This document shows positions 44,961 to 56,400 of a DNA stretch of 64,000 bases, piece by piece. The notes under the pieces are model-generated. The model had not been told where the DNA came from. It saw nothing but the letters and a program-made list of their open reading frames with translations, and searched no databases. The DNA comes from Heterobilharzia americana (taxonomy: Eukaryota; Platyhelminthes; Trematoda; Strigeidida; Schistosomatidae), in NCBI GenBank assembly GCA_944470555.2, contig OX104127.1, forward strand, positions 29,155,661 through 29,219,660, written 5' to 3'. Made by a program: the position numbers and the translations under genes. How positions within the stretch are numbered: position 1 is the stretch's first letter; each line of letters starts with the position of its first letter.

Positions 44961-47093
44961 GAGCGCTAAGGTGGAAAGTGCACTACTCGACTGGATTCTA
45001 GTTGATAGTCACCTGTGTGTTGTTTAACTGAACGGCACAATGAGAACTAAGAAGAATAGCTAAACTCACCGTTGTTTCTTCGCAATCTCTGCTTACTTTT
45101 CGGACGAAGTGAAGGATGAGTTCTACTGAAAAGTGTCTACCCTCCTATTTGAAACCAAGGATTCAGACGTGATTGTTGTAGTAGTCAGTTTCAATGCACA
45201 AGCGGGTAGGCTAAGCCAGGCAGAAAAACACTTATGTGGCACTTTTGAAATTCTAGTCGAATGGACATTTGACGGCGATCACCTGCTACGTCTGTACTCA
45301 AATAACTATTTACTTCTAGGCAGCACGAAGTTCACACATTGTCTGACGTGGCCTCCACTGAGCTCAACTCAGCGATGAGGATAGATAGACCGGATTCCCA
45401 CCAGTCATTACTGGAGAGGGTTGGTGGAATACTGCTACTCCTTCTGGAGAACGTTTTTGGATAGCGACCACACAGTGGTTTGAGCCCGTATACGTCTGGT
45501 TCCCAACAGACGTAGAAAAATTTAAGCAACAAGATCGTTACCAGTGCAGCTCGATAAAGAGAGCACTAAGGCCACTTTCAACGAGAAACTGGCTAGGGAG
45601 TTATCGGAATACGACACTATCACTCATCTAGAAGAAGCTTGATGCTATCTCCAGTCTGCTGTAAAAGCAGCGTTGAAGACTGTAGCCGACTCCGAAAGAG
45701 TGGCTAAAAGGAGCCAGTGGATATCAGCAGCTTCTTCTGAACTAATGGGTGCACGTCAACGCATCCCTGCAGGCTCTGAGTACGATGAAGAGTAAGCGCT
45801 ACTGAAAATTGGATTGAGAAAAAGTCTATGCAACGACCGCGAAGAGTGGTCTGCAGCAAAAGCTTTAGAGATGGAAAAGGCAGTAGGTATAGGGAACTGG
45901 AAACAATTATTTAGACTTCTTAGGGAAACTGGGTCGAAAAGACCAACAGTTAGTGAAACTATAGCGAAGAAGCATGAGTCTGCGATTCACTCGCAGGGGA
46001 GACGACTGGGAGGATGGGGAGAATAGTTCAACTAGCCTACTGTTCAACTGGGTACTATTGAGTTGCACCTATCCAGTCGAAGCCGAAATGGAACAGTGGG
46101 ACAGGATCCCGAGCACTTACAGAAGTTAAGAAAGCGGTAGGTAACTTGAAGTGAGGAAGGGCAGTAGGACCAGACAAACTAGTTTCTGAGGTATATCAGT
46201 ATGGCGGTAGAGTGTTTGTAGTCTAGTTAACTGAAGTGTTAACTAGTGCATGGGAGTCAAATATGATCCTCTATGACTGATCTCAACCACTAATTATCCT
46301 GGTCTTCAAGAAAAGTGAGAAGTTCTGACGAACATAATGTCTAAGATTGTAGGTTGTATAATCATTAGACGCCTGAGTGGAGCTTGGGCACAGCAATTCC
46401 GAGGAAACTAGACAGGCTTTAGACCCGGCTGTGGGTGTATCGACCAAATATTCACACTCCGCCAGCTTCTGGAACACAGGCACACTTACCGACGCCCGAC
46501 AATAGCTGTATTTCTCCACTTGGAGGTGGCATTTAACCCTGTCGAAAGAGAGGTCTTGTGGCAGTGTCTCTCACTGTAAGGGGTACCGAATAAGTAAATC
46601 ACCTTATTAAAGGCTCTCTACTCGAACATCTGTGGGTGTGTTAGAGCCTATGATGAGTTACCAGGTTAGCTTCTTACATCAGGTGTTGCCCGTTAAGCAC
46701 GCCCGCGGTCTCCATTCTTATTGAACTTTATCACATTCGCACTTATGAAGGTCTCCCTATGGTCGTCTGACGTCACAGGGATTGATCTCATCACAGGAGA
46801 CTCCTTGATAGGTCTAGAGTATGCAGATAACAAAGTCTTGTTAGGTAAAGGTACTGATAAGACGCAGTCTTCTGGACACCTTGATTGGGAGTGCGAGGAT
46901 GTTTGGGATGCGTTTCTCGCCACACAAATGTAGACTGTTGCTTTAGGACCGGTCTTCAGCTTAAAATAGAAAGTGAAGTGGTTGAGTGCGTTGAACACTT
47001 CACTTACCCGGGAAGTCGGATCAGTCCTGTTAGGTCAGTGGCCGAAGAAATGTCTGCACGGATACAAAAGGCTCGGTTGGCTGTGGCCAATTC
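44961..47093 (+). mobile_element. RTE-A fragment, endonuclease through reverse transcriptase
   Basis: It is collinear with about 11560-13780 of the full element. Endonuclease pieces (AQAGRLSQAEKHLCGTF near 45200) lead to RT pieces and stop abruptly near 47093. It is dead by many stops. Bases 46338-47058 match 8727-9447 with one mismatch seen, far closer than the rest. It ends about 200 bp before the MRPS34 ATG. Confidence 0.85.
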
Positions 47094-47160
47094 ACACACT
47101 TTCCATCCTCTAAAATATTTTGTTTGTTGTACATAAATGAAGATTTTATCTAGTTTCTAT

Positions 47161-47169
47161 TTATTTCAG
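47161..47169 (+). promoter_or_regulatory. Possible 5'-UTR splice (or spliced-leader) acceptor of MRPS34
   Basis: A pyrimidine-rich run ends in CAG 121 bp before the MRPS34 ATG. Schistosomes trans-splice a fraction of mRNAs, so this may receive a spliced leader or a UTR exon. This is inference only. Confidence 0.25.
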
Positions 47170-47290
47170 GTTTATTTTTTATTTTTCTCCTTCATCCAGA
47201 GTTAATCTTGCTTGACAAGGCAATCATCTTGTGAATCAGGGGGGATTGGTACAAGTAATTAGTCACTCATTTACTTAGACCGTGTTTATC

Positions 47291-47476
47291 ATGCCAAAAA
47301 TTGAGTATATTGGCCGCCCGTCTCTCCATTTTTATGGCAAATTTCTGTCGGAAATCGCCAAAAACTTGAAAAATCGTGCCAAAGGTAGAGTAGTAATAAG
47401 GGAAACTGAATCTGCAAAGTTCAAAGAACCCTGCTATTACATTTTGGATAACGTTATCCCGCTGATGTCCGATAAA
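47291..47476 (+). CDS. MRPS34: MRPS34 exon 1
   Basis: The exon has 62 codons from the ATG to the Lys before a GTTAGT donor. It holds the N-terminal YIGRP, the basic LKNRAKGRVV segment and the EPCYY motif. The upstream 200 bp separate it from a dead RTE copy ending near 47093. Confidence 0.9.
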
Positions 47477-50400
47477 GTTAGTAATGTTTTCATTAGTTTT
47501 TCTTCAAGTGCTAGCTAAACTACTTAGTTTTAAGTTTTATTCATATATGGATTCTAAAGTTGTTTTATTACAGTATTCCCGAAGAGTCGAAACCAAATTG
47601 GTTAGTTTCTCAAGAATGCTGTGTAAACTTATAAAGGTTTGTGAGATTTGGGGGTACTGTCCTCATTGCCCGGCTGTACCTTAGTAAGTCAGAGGCTAGG
47701 TATGGCGTATGATGCGGATGTGAGTTACATAAGAGTGGATGGCTACTGTTGAGTGCGCGTCAGTCGAGCCGGATCCCTCCTTCGACACGAAGATGTAATG
47801 ATCAGCTGTTTTCATCGAGCCTTTAGGTAGGTACATTTTTGCAGGGGAGCGCGTGTGAGTTTAGTGGGAAGGGAAAAGATGAAGTGAAAAACGTGAGCCG
47901 TTAACTCAGCAAGTACACAATGAGCCCAATTACTATTATTCTGAAACTGTCATTTACAGTACCTTTTTACTAGATGGAATGAATGAAATATTTTTAAAAA
48001 ATCCTTTATTTGGTCGATAGCACGGACATCCGTTCGCCACTTATTCGTAGGTGCAATGCTAGTATCCTTTATTATGAAGCTGAAGTGTTGAGTAATCGTT
48101 GAAAATATACTTACCAATAATAGTGTGTTTGTAATCGCAAACCTTCTAAGCTCCATTGATTAATTGGAATGCTTTTTCAATGCACAGCGTTTTTTGTGAT
48201 ATATTTTGAACTGGATGGGATTCGGAAGTGAAGTTACTCCTACTAGATCGTTCTTCTCTAGTTTAGACCACTTGCTAATTTCCAAAGTAATTAACCGTTA
48301 AAAGGTAACACAACCGATTATTGTTTCATTAACTTTGTGAATGAAAATAATGGTTAGTGATGTACAAAATTACGACGATAATTAATAATCTGTAGAAATC
48401 ATTTGGTGCCCAATGATATCCTGAGGTTGTTGGCTATCCATTTAATCAGCATCTTTAGGTTAGGCTTCATAGTGCTACACCACCTCTCAGACATAGTAAT
48501 GTGTAAGACGATGAAAAAATGGTAACCAGGCAAGTTTAGTTCTCGTGACATTCCTTACTTTGAGTGTTTTCTGCTCGAAAACTATTTCCCTTCTGCTTTT
48601 GTAGACTGAAATTACTGTATTGTCACTTAAAAATCTAATATAGTCCCTCGTAAGTGCATGATGTTTGGTAGTTTTTAACTTCTAAATCCGCATCTTTGAT
48701 TGGCTGAATTGATCGGTTACTATTGGCGTATGGGTTCTTGTGCGAGTGCCTTAATATTGCCGATATTTTCAGATTTGATATAAATGATAGACACTGGCTA
48801 GCGGTGGAATCAAGGATGCGCGTTTCGTCCTATTTAGGACTCCTCATCTGGACATGCCTGTCTCCTAGTGAGTGGTGTTATTCCCACCAAGACTCGAACC
48901 CAGAAGCAATTGCTTCAAACACCTGGGCGTTACCCACTAGGCCACTGAGTCACGTTACTACCCCTTGGGTGATAGGCATATTATGGTTTTGATGCTACAG
49001 CCTGTATTACTAATGTCAAAACTGAAGATTCCGGGAATATCAGGTCATCCGCAAAGGAGCTGATTGACCAATGGTTGCTTATCAACTCGGTCCAATCAAA
49101 GACGGAGATTTATAAGCTATAAAATCAAAATTATGCTATGCCCACAGCAAGAAAAGTGGCTGTTGTGACTAAGAGGCCTTATGGATAATGCTCTGGGATT
49201 TGAAGAGATGGTTCTGGCTTCTAGTCTTGGCGGGAACAACATAATTCGATAGGAGGCAGGCACATTCAGCTGACGAGTCCCCAGTAGGACGAGACGCGCA
49301 TCCTGGATTCCACTACTAGTCACTATTGATCATTAATATCAAAATGATTTTTGATGGTGCAAGTGGTAGTATTTACACTTCTTTCGTCATTTAACTGCAT
49401 ATTTTTGTACAATTTGGAATGTGATAATAAGGACAAGTGATTTAATTTTACAAAATGAAGCTTACACTTCTCATAATTCTCTTTAGTCATCTTGTGTGGT
49501 TAGTTAAACTATTTTTTGTTGTTTTAAATTTCTAAACAGTAGGAAAAAAGCCATTTAAACCTTAAGTCAAAATTTTCTCTAAAAATTTCATTCAATTTAA
49601 AAGAAAAGATAAATTTACTTTAATGAAAGAGCTTGAGATTCCCACGTGAATAAGTTTACTGTTAGCTTGAATAACGACTTTATATATCATTAGATTTTTC
49701 TGAAGTACACTAGAAGTTGATTTATAAATTTCCGATTAACAACAGGAATTTATCTTACCATTCAAATGTTGTTCAGTTGTATTTTCAATTTCCAACTAAT
49801 TCTTTATTAGGTGCCGAAAAAAAAGTCAAATAAGTAACTATACTTCTTGATATCATGGTTAACTTAGGTTTGTTAGGTTTGAATATACTTTCAAATCGTG
49901 TCATAGATGTGTATAAAAGTGTCTCGGGTATATTGATAGACTTGTTGCTGTAAACTAACAGACCTTAACCAATAACATCCTACCGAAATCTTTGCATACA
50001 ATTGTTGGTGTTAGTGGTATTGATAACACCTGTTGTCACATAATACAGTATCAATCGATAGAGTTACTTGCTGTTAGTCTAGGCTATATAAAAAAGTGTA
50101 GGCTTCTTTAATGTTTTTTATGTGGGGTTGTGGAATAGTTAGAGTCGTTCAAAGTTGATCACGTACTCAAAACCATTCATAAAATGATTTGCGTCTAAAT
50201 CCTAAAGATTTTATTGCTATGTCTCATTCACTTTATATCCTTTTATTTTTTTTTGCAAACTCATGACAGTTAATATTGTATACACTATGTTATCCTTTCA
50301 TTTACCGACTTCTGATTCTATGTGCCTAGTTAAGATATAACAGCTATCTGATGTCTTATATTGATCATATCTGATAAAGAATGTCAGTATGTCTATACTT

Positions 50401-53400
50401 TTAAAACTTGATAAGAATCTAGTCTTCAAATAATACCATACAGAATTGAATTGAAAAGGTACATGCATATACTTCATTAATCCTTCTAGAGTTTTAATTC
50501 ATTGGTTTAGGGAGTCGACTTTCAACCAGTGAGTCGTGGGTTCGAACATCTCTCTCTACCTACCGAGGTTTAGACAGCCAGTTAGTATCACTAACCCTCA
50601 AACAATAGGTTTGGCTCATTGCCTACTGTATGAATTTTACACAAGGTTGCTGAGTGGATTTCGATTCACTTCTAAGTTAATTATTTTTCATGGAATTCGC
50701 TGTGATTAATAAAGCGACAGGATGTCACATATCTAAAAATCTAATCTTCTTTCCTTTTTAAATTGTTAAATAATCGCCTGTGAACCCACTTATTTCAATT
50801 CATATTTCGAAAACTATATTTGTTTTTTTGTCCGCTTTTAATTCATCATTTATAGTCGGCTGTTAGATGCAGAGCCTGGGGTAAAAGGATATTTCGAGGT
50901 CGTGATTTAGGTTATGCTCTTCTATCGAATACACATGAAGCAGATTGGCGTCTTCTTTCACCTAGTGAAGCAGAAAACTTGATATCTCTTTCAAAGAAAA
51001 GTGATTCAATTGCTCCAGATGTTCCAGTTAGTTGTATTGCTGAAGCACCTCCTTTATTGACAATATTGTTGCGTAGGAAACATATCCTTTCACCTCAAAT
51101 AGTTGAACAGGTTGAAAAATCGACACATTCATCATCTATGCAACAATCAATGAAAGAAGCTAGCGGATTGTTGTTACTAACACCCCACCACTATGATCCA
51201 ACAGATTTCAAAGTAAGTCCGTATTATAATGTTTATTGAATGTTCATCTCATTGCTATCGTTTCGGATAGTTCCATTCTTTGTAGCAAATATTCAGAATT
51301 ATTTGTTTCTATTTATTTTTTATTTGGTATGGATAGTCGGGTAACATCACACGTTAGGTGTGCGTCATTACCTACCTACTGCTTGAACGTACACTCGGTT
51401 ACTGAGTGTATTCCGATAGTTATTTGTCAACAAAAGCATCCACAAACGATTTTCGTTTAATTCAATTTTGTTCATTAGTTTCGACAACGGTAAACTGTCG
51501 TGCGGCCAATGTTTTCAGCATATTATTTCTAACACCTTAAAAATTGTTTTTTCTGCGCATAAATGTACCCAAACTAGAATAATAGCCTTATTAAATGTAA
51601 GCTCCTTTGTTATCAATATGCTTCAGTGTTTTAAAGGCTTCTTTTCTTATCATCTAATTGCCGTATACTTAGCTTCGTCAGAAATATAGGCTGAAGTAAA
51701 CCTATGATCGAAGAATCTGCATAAGCGCGTTAGACTATCCAAACAGTTCAAGTAGTCTTCTACAAATTTAAGATTGTAGTCAAGGTAAATACTGATTCTA
51801 GCCTGCGAGCGTATGCAAGATGCATCAGGAGCTGGTCTGTGACGAACAGGTTGAATTTTCTACATCATGCATACGGTAACCACTTGTTGATACTCTACCG
51901 AATGCTTGAATAACATTATTTCTATTATAGGCCAACACTTGTTGCGTTTCTTGACATTAGGGTTATTGATTCATTGGATACGACGGTGTTATAGGATTCT
52001 CTGTTAAGGAGGAGTGTTCTTGTCAAAGTCCTCTTACGGAGACACCTCAAAGAGAAGGCAAAAAATACGCCTATTTATATTGCTAAAAATCTGCTGAAGG
52101 GTGAGACTAAGTTCGTCCTAATTCATTACTCCTTATCGACATTTCTATCGATGAATTTCTTGAATTAATTCTGAAGGAAGTTATTGATTGTGGTGTAGTT
52201 CTGTTTTTTGAAGAAAGATATTTTGACACTGAATATACAGACATTTTCATTTTACTGTGCGACAAAATGTTGGTTACTGCAACTGCACTCTTGTGTGAGT
52301 GTATGAGGGCTGGGATACTGCCTGGGCGCCCAGACCGTCTTAGAGGACCGCTCCCCGAGCTTTTGACTTAAAGTCTAATCCACAAGGCAGTGGAGCAACA
52401 TCAAGAGCTGCATTCCCATGGTTGCCGGTGACCAAAAGAGGTTCATACGCCATTCGTTTCATCTGGAATCTGGAACCTATGAGCACCATTGGTTTGGAGT
52501 CAGGGTTTTCTGACTCCCCCGGGTGGACCCTCAGTACCCACCAATCCGGTTGTAATCGCTGGACATTCACTTGCTCCATTTTACATCTGTGAAAACACCA
52601 CCGCCACGTGAAGGCAGTGAATAGGACTTCTCTGGCAGAGACTGTGAACTCGTACCACCAGAGCATTTAGAGGTTTGCAACCTCACTCACTCAGTTGGTG
52701 ATCGTTGTGCACAAAAGTTGTATATACTCTGCATCATCAGCGTGAAAATTGTTTTTGAAAGATTGAAAGGAGTCTACATGTGTAATCACTTCTGGAAGCA
52801 GTGCAAGAGTCCTATCCAAGCAGTTTTACTATGCATCTATTTGACTTGGCCTTTCCGAACTGAGGATGGTTAGCAACTTTCCATATCACCGTAAGATCGC
52901 TCGTACCCAGTTGTAACACCTTGTAAATGGTTGTAAAACCTGACGGTACTTGTGTTAACATGATGGAAATCATTATTCTGCAAGTGGAATAATTTCGGAA
53001 CATCACTTTCGGTGATATTATGCATTGTAAATCAGTGGTCTTCATAGTGTTTGGTGTTTTCTAGTCCCAGAACTGGCAAGAAAAAGCGAAGTTGGTTATT
53101 CTTTGAATCACCATTGTGAGAAAATCATATTGTAGCTTCATAATGTCCCTTGTTTTATGGAAATTGAAGAAAACTTTCTAAATGTGTCTTCTGTATTCGT
53201 TCACTTATTCCTGATCTTACTTCACGCCTTCATTGAATCATAATATTTTGTTTTGGACATTAGTGCGTATCGAATTTGCGTAGATCAATAATGCTAAAAC
53301 AATACACGAGTCTACGACATGGCTGCCAGAGATTACATTAATGACTTTCCGTAGTATAAAGTTAGAATATCCATCAATTATTTTTCCTGCTTTCTCAGAT

Positions 53401-56400
53401 CTGTTTTCTTCGGAAATTTTTACCGGTAGTTCACTCTATCAAGCCTTCATTAAGACTGTGTATACCCCTTCAATAGTCATTCTCAGTATTCTCACAGTTT
53501 TGTCGTTATAACAACCTAGTCATGTTAAAACAGCTACAGTCCAAAAATGGGTTTAAAATCTTTGTTTGTTTGAAAAAAGATTAACAGTCTAATTAGTTTG
53601 GTTCCTAAAATAACAAATTTCCTAATCATTCGGTATCACTTTGATGACTTGCGAAAGGGCAGAAAAATCAAATGAGACTCAGATTGATGGAGTGTTTGGT
53701 ACTGATTTTTACTCTGGTGCAAACACATTTTATGTCGAATCCACTCACCAACCTTGTGCACATTCGTGCACTAGGCATTAGGTCACACCTATTGTGTAAT
53801 GGCTGATTATGTTTACTACTTGACTGTCCAGACCTTAGTAGGTAGAGCGGGGTTCGAACCCGTGACCCACTGGTTAATAGTCATTTCCCTAAATCACTGA
53901 GCCGTGGCTCTAGTAACCGTTCTCAGTTTATAATTCTGAATAGTGGTTCGGTGTTTTTTGGTCCCTGAAATCTTCTAACTGCTTGACGATTTCTTGCGGG
54001 ACCTCACACTGTTGGCTTTCCCTATCTGGAATGTCCAAATCTTTACTCATGTTTACCTGGACAACAGATCTGTTTATTTTTAAAAACAAAAACAAATAAC
54101 AACTCATTTACAACTGGGAACAAATAACAGTCTAATGTTAATCAACGAGGTCATGCAATTATCATGACGTCCAACAACAGAATAAACAGTTGTTCCCAAA
54201 GACAGAAGGAAATCACTACGCCGGCGCACGGTAAAGTTAATGAGTGTTTGCAGTGTTTTTAAACACAAAGATCAGGTTTTAGGTTGTAGACTATCAATGA
54301 TTTGATGATCCATAGATGATGTACTCGAAGCCATTTGGAGTTGTAGAGAGGCACTGTACGTTATTTTCAAGAAAAGATTGGGAGGGGCCATATATCTGGA
54401 TATGACGAAGTATTCAAGAATTGAGTTGGTGATACTCGTTTTCTCTCTTTTGCTCTTTTGATTAATCAAGCAGCGGGACGTTCCAGAATGCGTTTACAAA
54501 CAGCAAATGTTTGTTGCTCTATAGAAACGAGGTGTCATCACCGAAAATCTGATGGTATCTGCCAGGGATACCCGCTGTCACTGTTCCTACTTAACTTAGC
54601 TATAGATATGCTAATCAGGATTACTTTAGGTACGTCTGACCTCACAGGCATTGATCTACTCCCTGGATGATATCTGGTTGACTTGAAGTACGCAGATGAC
54701 AATGTCCTTTTGGGTGAAGTTGCTGACAAAATTTAAGGTCTTTTGAACGCGAAAATCTTAGTATGTTTGGCACATGTTTCTCACCTGTCAAATGTAAGCC
54801 GATGCTTCAGGACTGGTCAGCAACTATTCTTACTGTAAGGATAAGGAATGAAATGGTGGAATGCACCGGCCACTTCGATTACTCGATAGGTTGCATCAGC
54901 CCAAATGAGCTGGTCGCTGACAAAATCTCAGCTTAGATACACAAGGATCGTTTGACATTTGGCTCTCATTTGGGCTCTCCTAGACGATAGGATTCAGTGA
55001 TTGAGGACCCTTGGTGAAATGGCTGAAAATTGGTCACAATGGTTTGGACAAATTCATTCCTTAGTGTCTTCTGGTCCTTGGTTTTCTTGTCTAACCCTAG
55101 TTTTTAATTACTTTCTCCCATGTACCTTCGTCTTTGATATCAGTCTTTACTATCCACTTGTTCCTTTTATGCTACTGTGAATTATAACAATTTGAGCCGA
55201 TGCACTTGTGTGCGAGGTTCCAGGTTGATTTTATCTATCCCTCCCAGTCGTTCTTTCAAAATAATTTACAGAGTACTTGCATGCAGTTCTGAAGGACTAT
55301 ATTATCTATGCATTAATGAATCAGTGGTACTTCATAATTTTGAACCTAATTTACTTGTTTAGAAACATTACATGCACTCGTTAGCTTTGCCGTAGCCAGA
55401 TTAGTGACTGTCTTCTATCTGTCATAATGGATATCGAGAGCCATTTTTGGTACGAAATTGTACCGTCGAATTAGATTGTAGCCACATATAGTTTGATGAT
55501 TTAAGAATTTGTATACACACCCTAAGGGTTGTGTAACCGGCTAAATGTATGATGCGATACAGAAAAAACCAGCTACAAGTTTTTAGTTGCGCCGTGTTGA
55601 AGTGAACGTTGTTCGGTTGAAGACATAAAGAAGTTATTGAGGGCTAATTACTATTTCATTGGAAGCATTTGATAAAACTGGTGAGTATTTGAGGTATCAG
55701 ATATTATGAAGTAAGTATATGAAGATTTGTTTGATTAAACCAACTAGGTCATTTTTTTCGTGTTTGTTGATCATCTGATCAGGTCAAGAACACAGAAAGA
55801 AACGATTTCATATTTAATCTCTAAAGATATGACGTCAATTCGATTAGTTTTCAAATTCCAATGAAGGTGTTTGCGCAGTTCTATATCCCCAGCAAATAGT
55901 CATCTAAGTGCTCTGAGTTATTGACAACAGACAATCGATTATCTTCTGCATAAGCTTTAATTATAACCTGAGTACACTAACTTCATATCTTTTCAGAGGA
56001 TGAGCATATGCACGTAACATTTGGTTTTCCTGGTCATACGAAATTACGTTAATAGCTTCCTAGTCTGTAAAGAATTGTAACTACCTGTATCGGTACATAT
56101 TTAAATCAAATCCTTACATATATGAACTGAAATTCTATACAGTATGCGTTACAATTTTGAACGTGGAATAACACCCTGTCAATTCAAGAAATAATAGTTT
56201 CTGCCTTTTCAAATGTTTAGTCTCGAAACCTGTAATAGTAGCATTTCTATTGATGTCATATAATTAGCTTGCGTGGTATTCAGAGAAATATTAATTAGGG
56301 TACTAAGTGACTGGAAATAGTTGGCAAAGTACCGTAAACCTTAATCTGTATAACATATATCACTCATGTACAAGGCTTCTGAGTAAACTAGATGAAGCGT

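Noticed and set aside
46721..46933. 70-codon frame identical to 9110-9322 as a conserved small gene
   Set aside because: Both are pieces of a dead RTE reverse transcriptase ([11 protein letters not shown]) within the near-identical tract.
47574..47600. Possible 27-nt in-frame micro-exon of MRPS34
   Set aside because: Splice-like borders exist, but the protein spacing from EPCY to RAWG already fits human MRPS34 without it.
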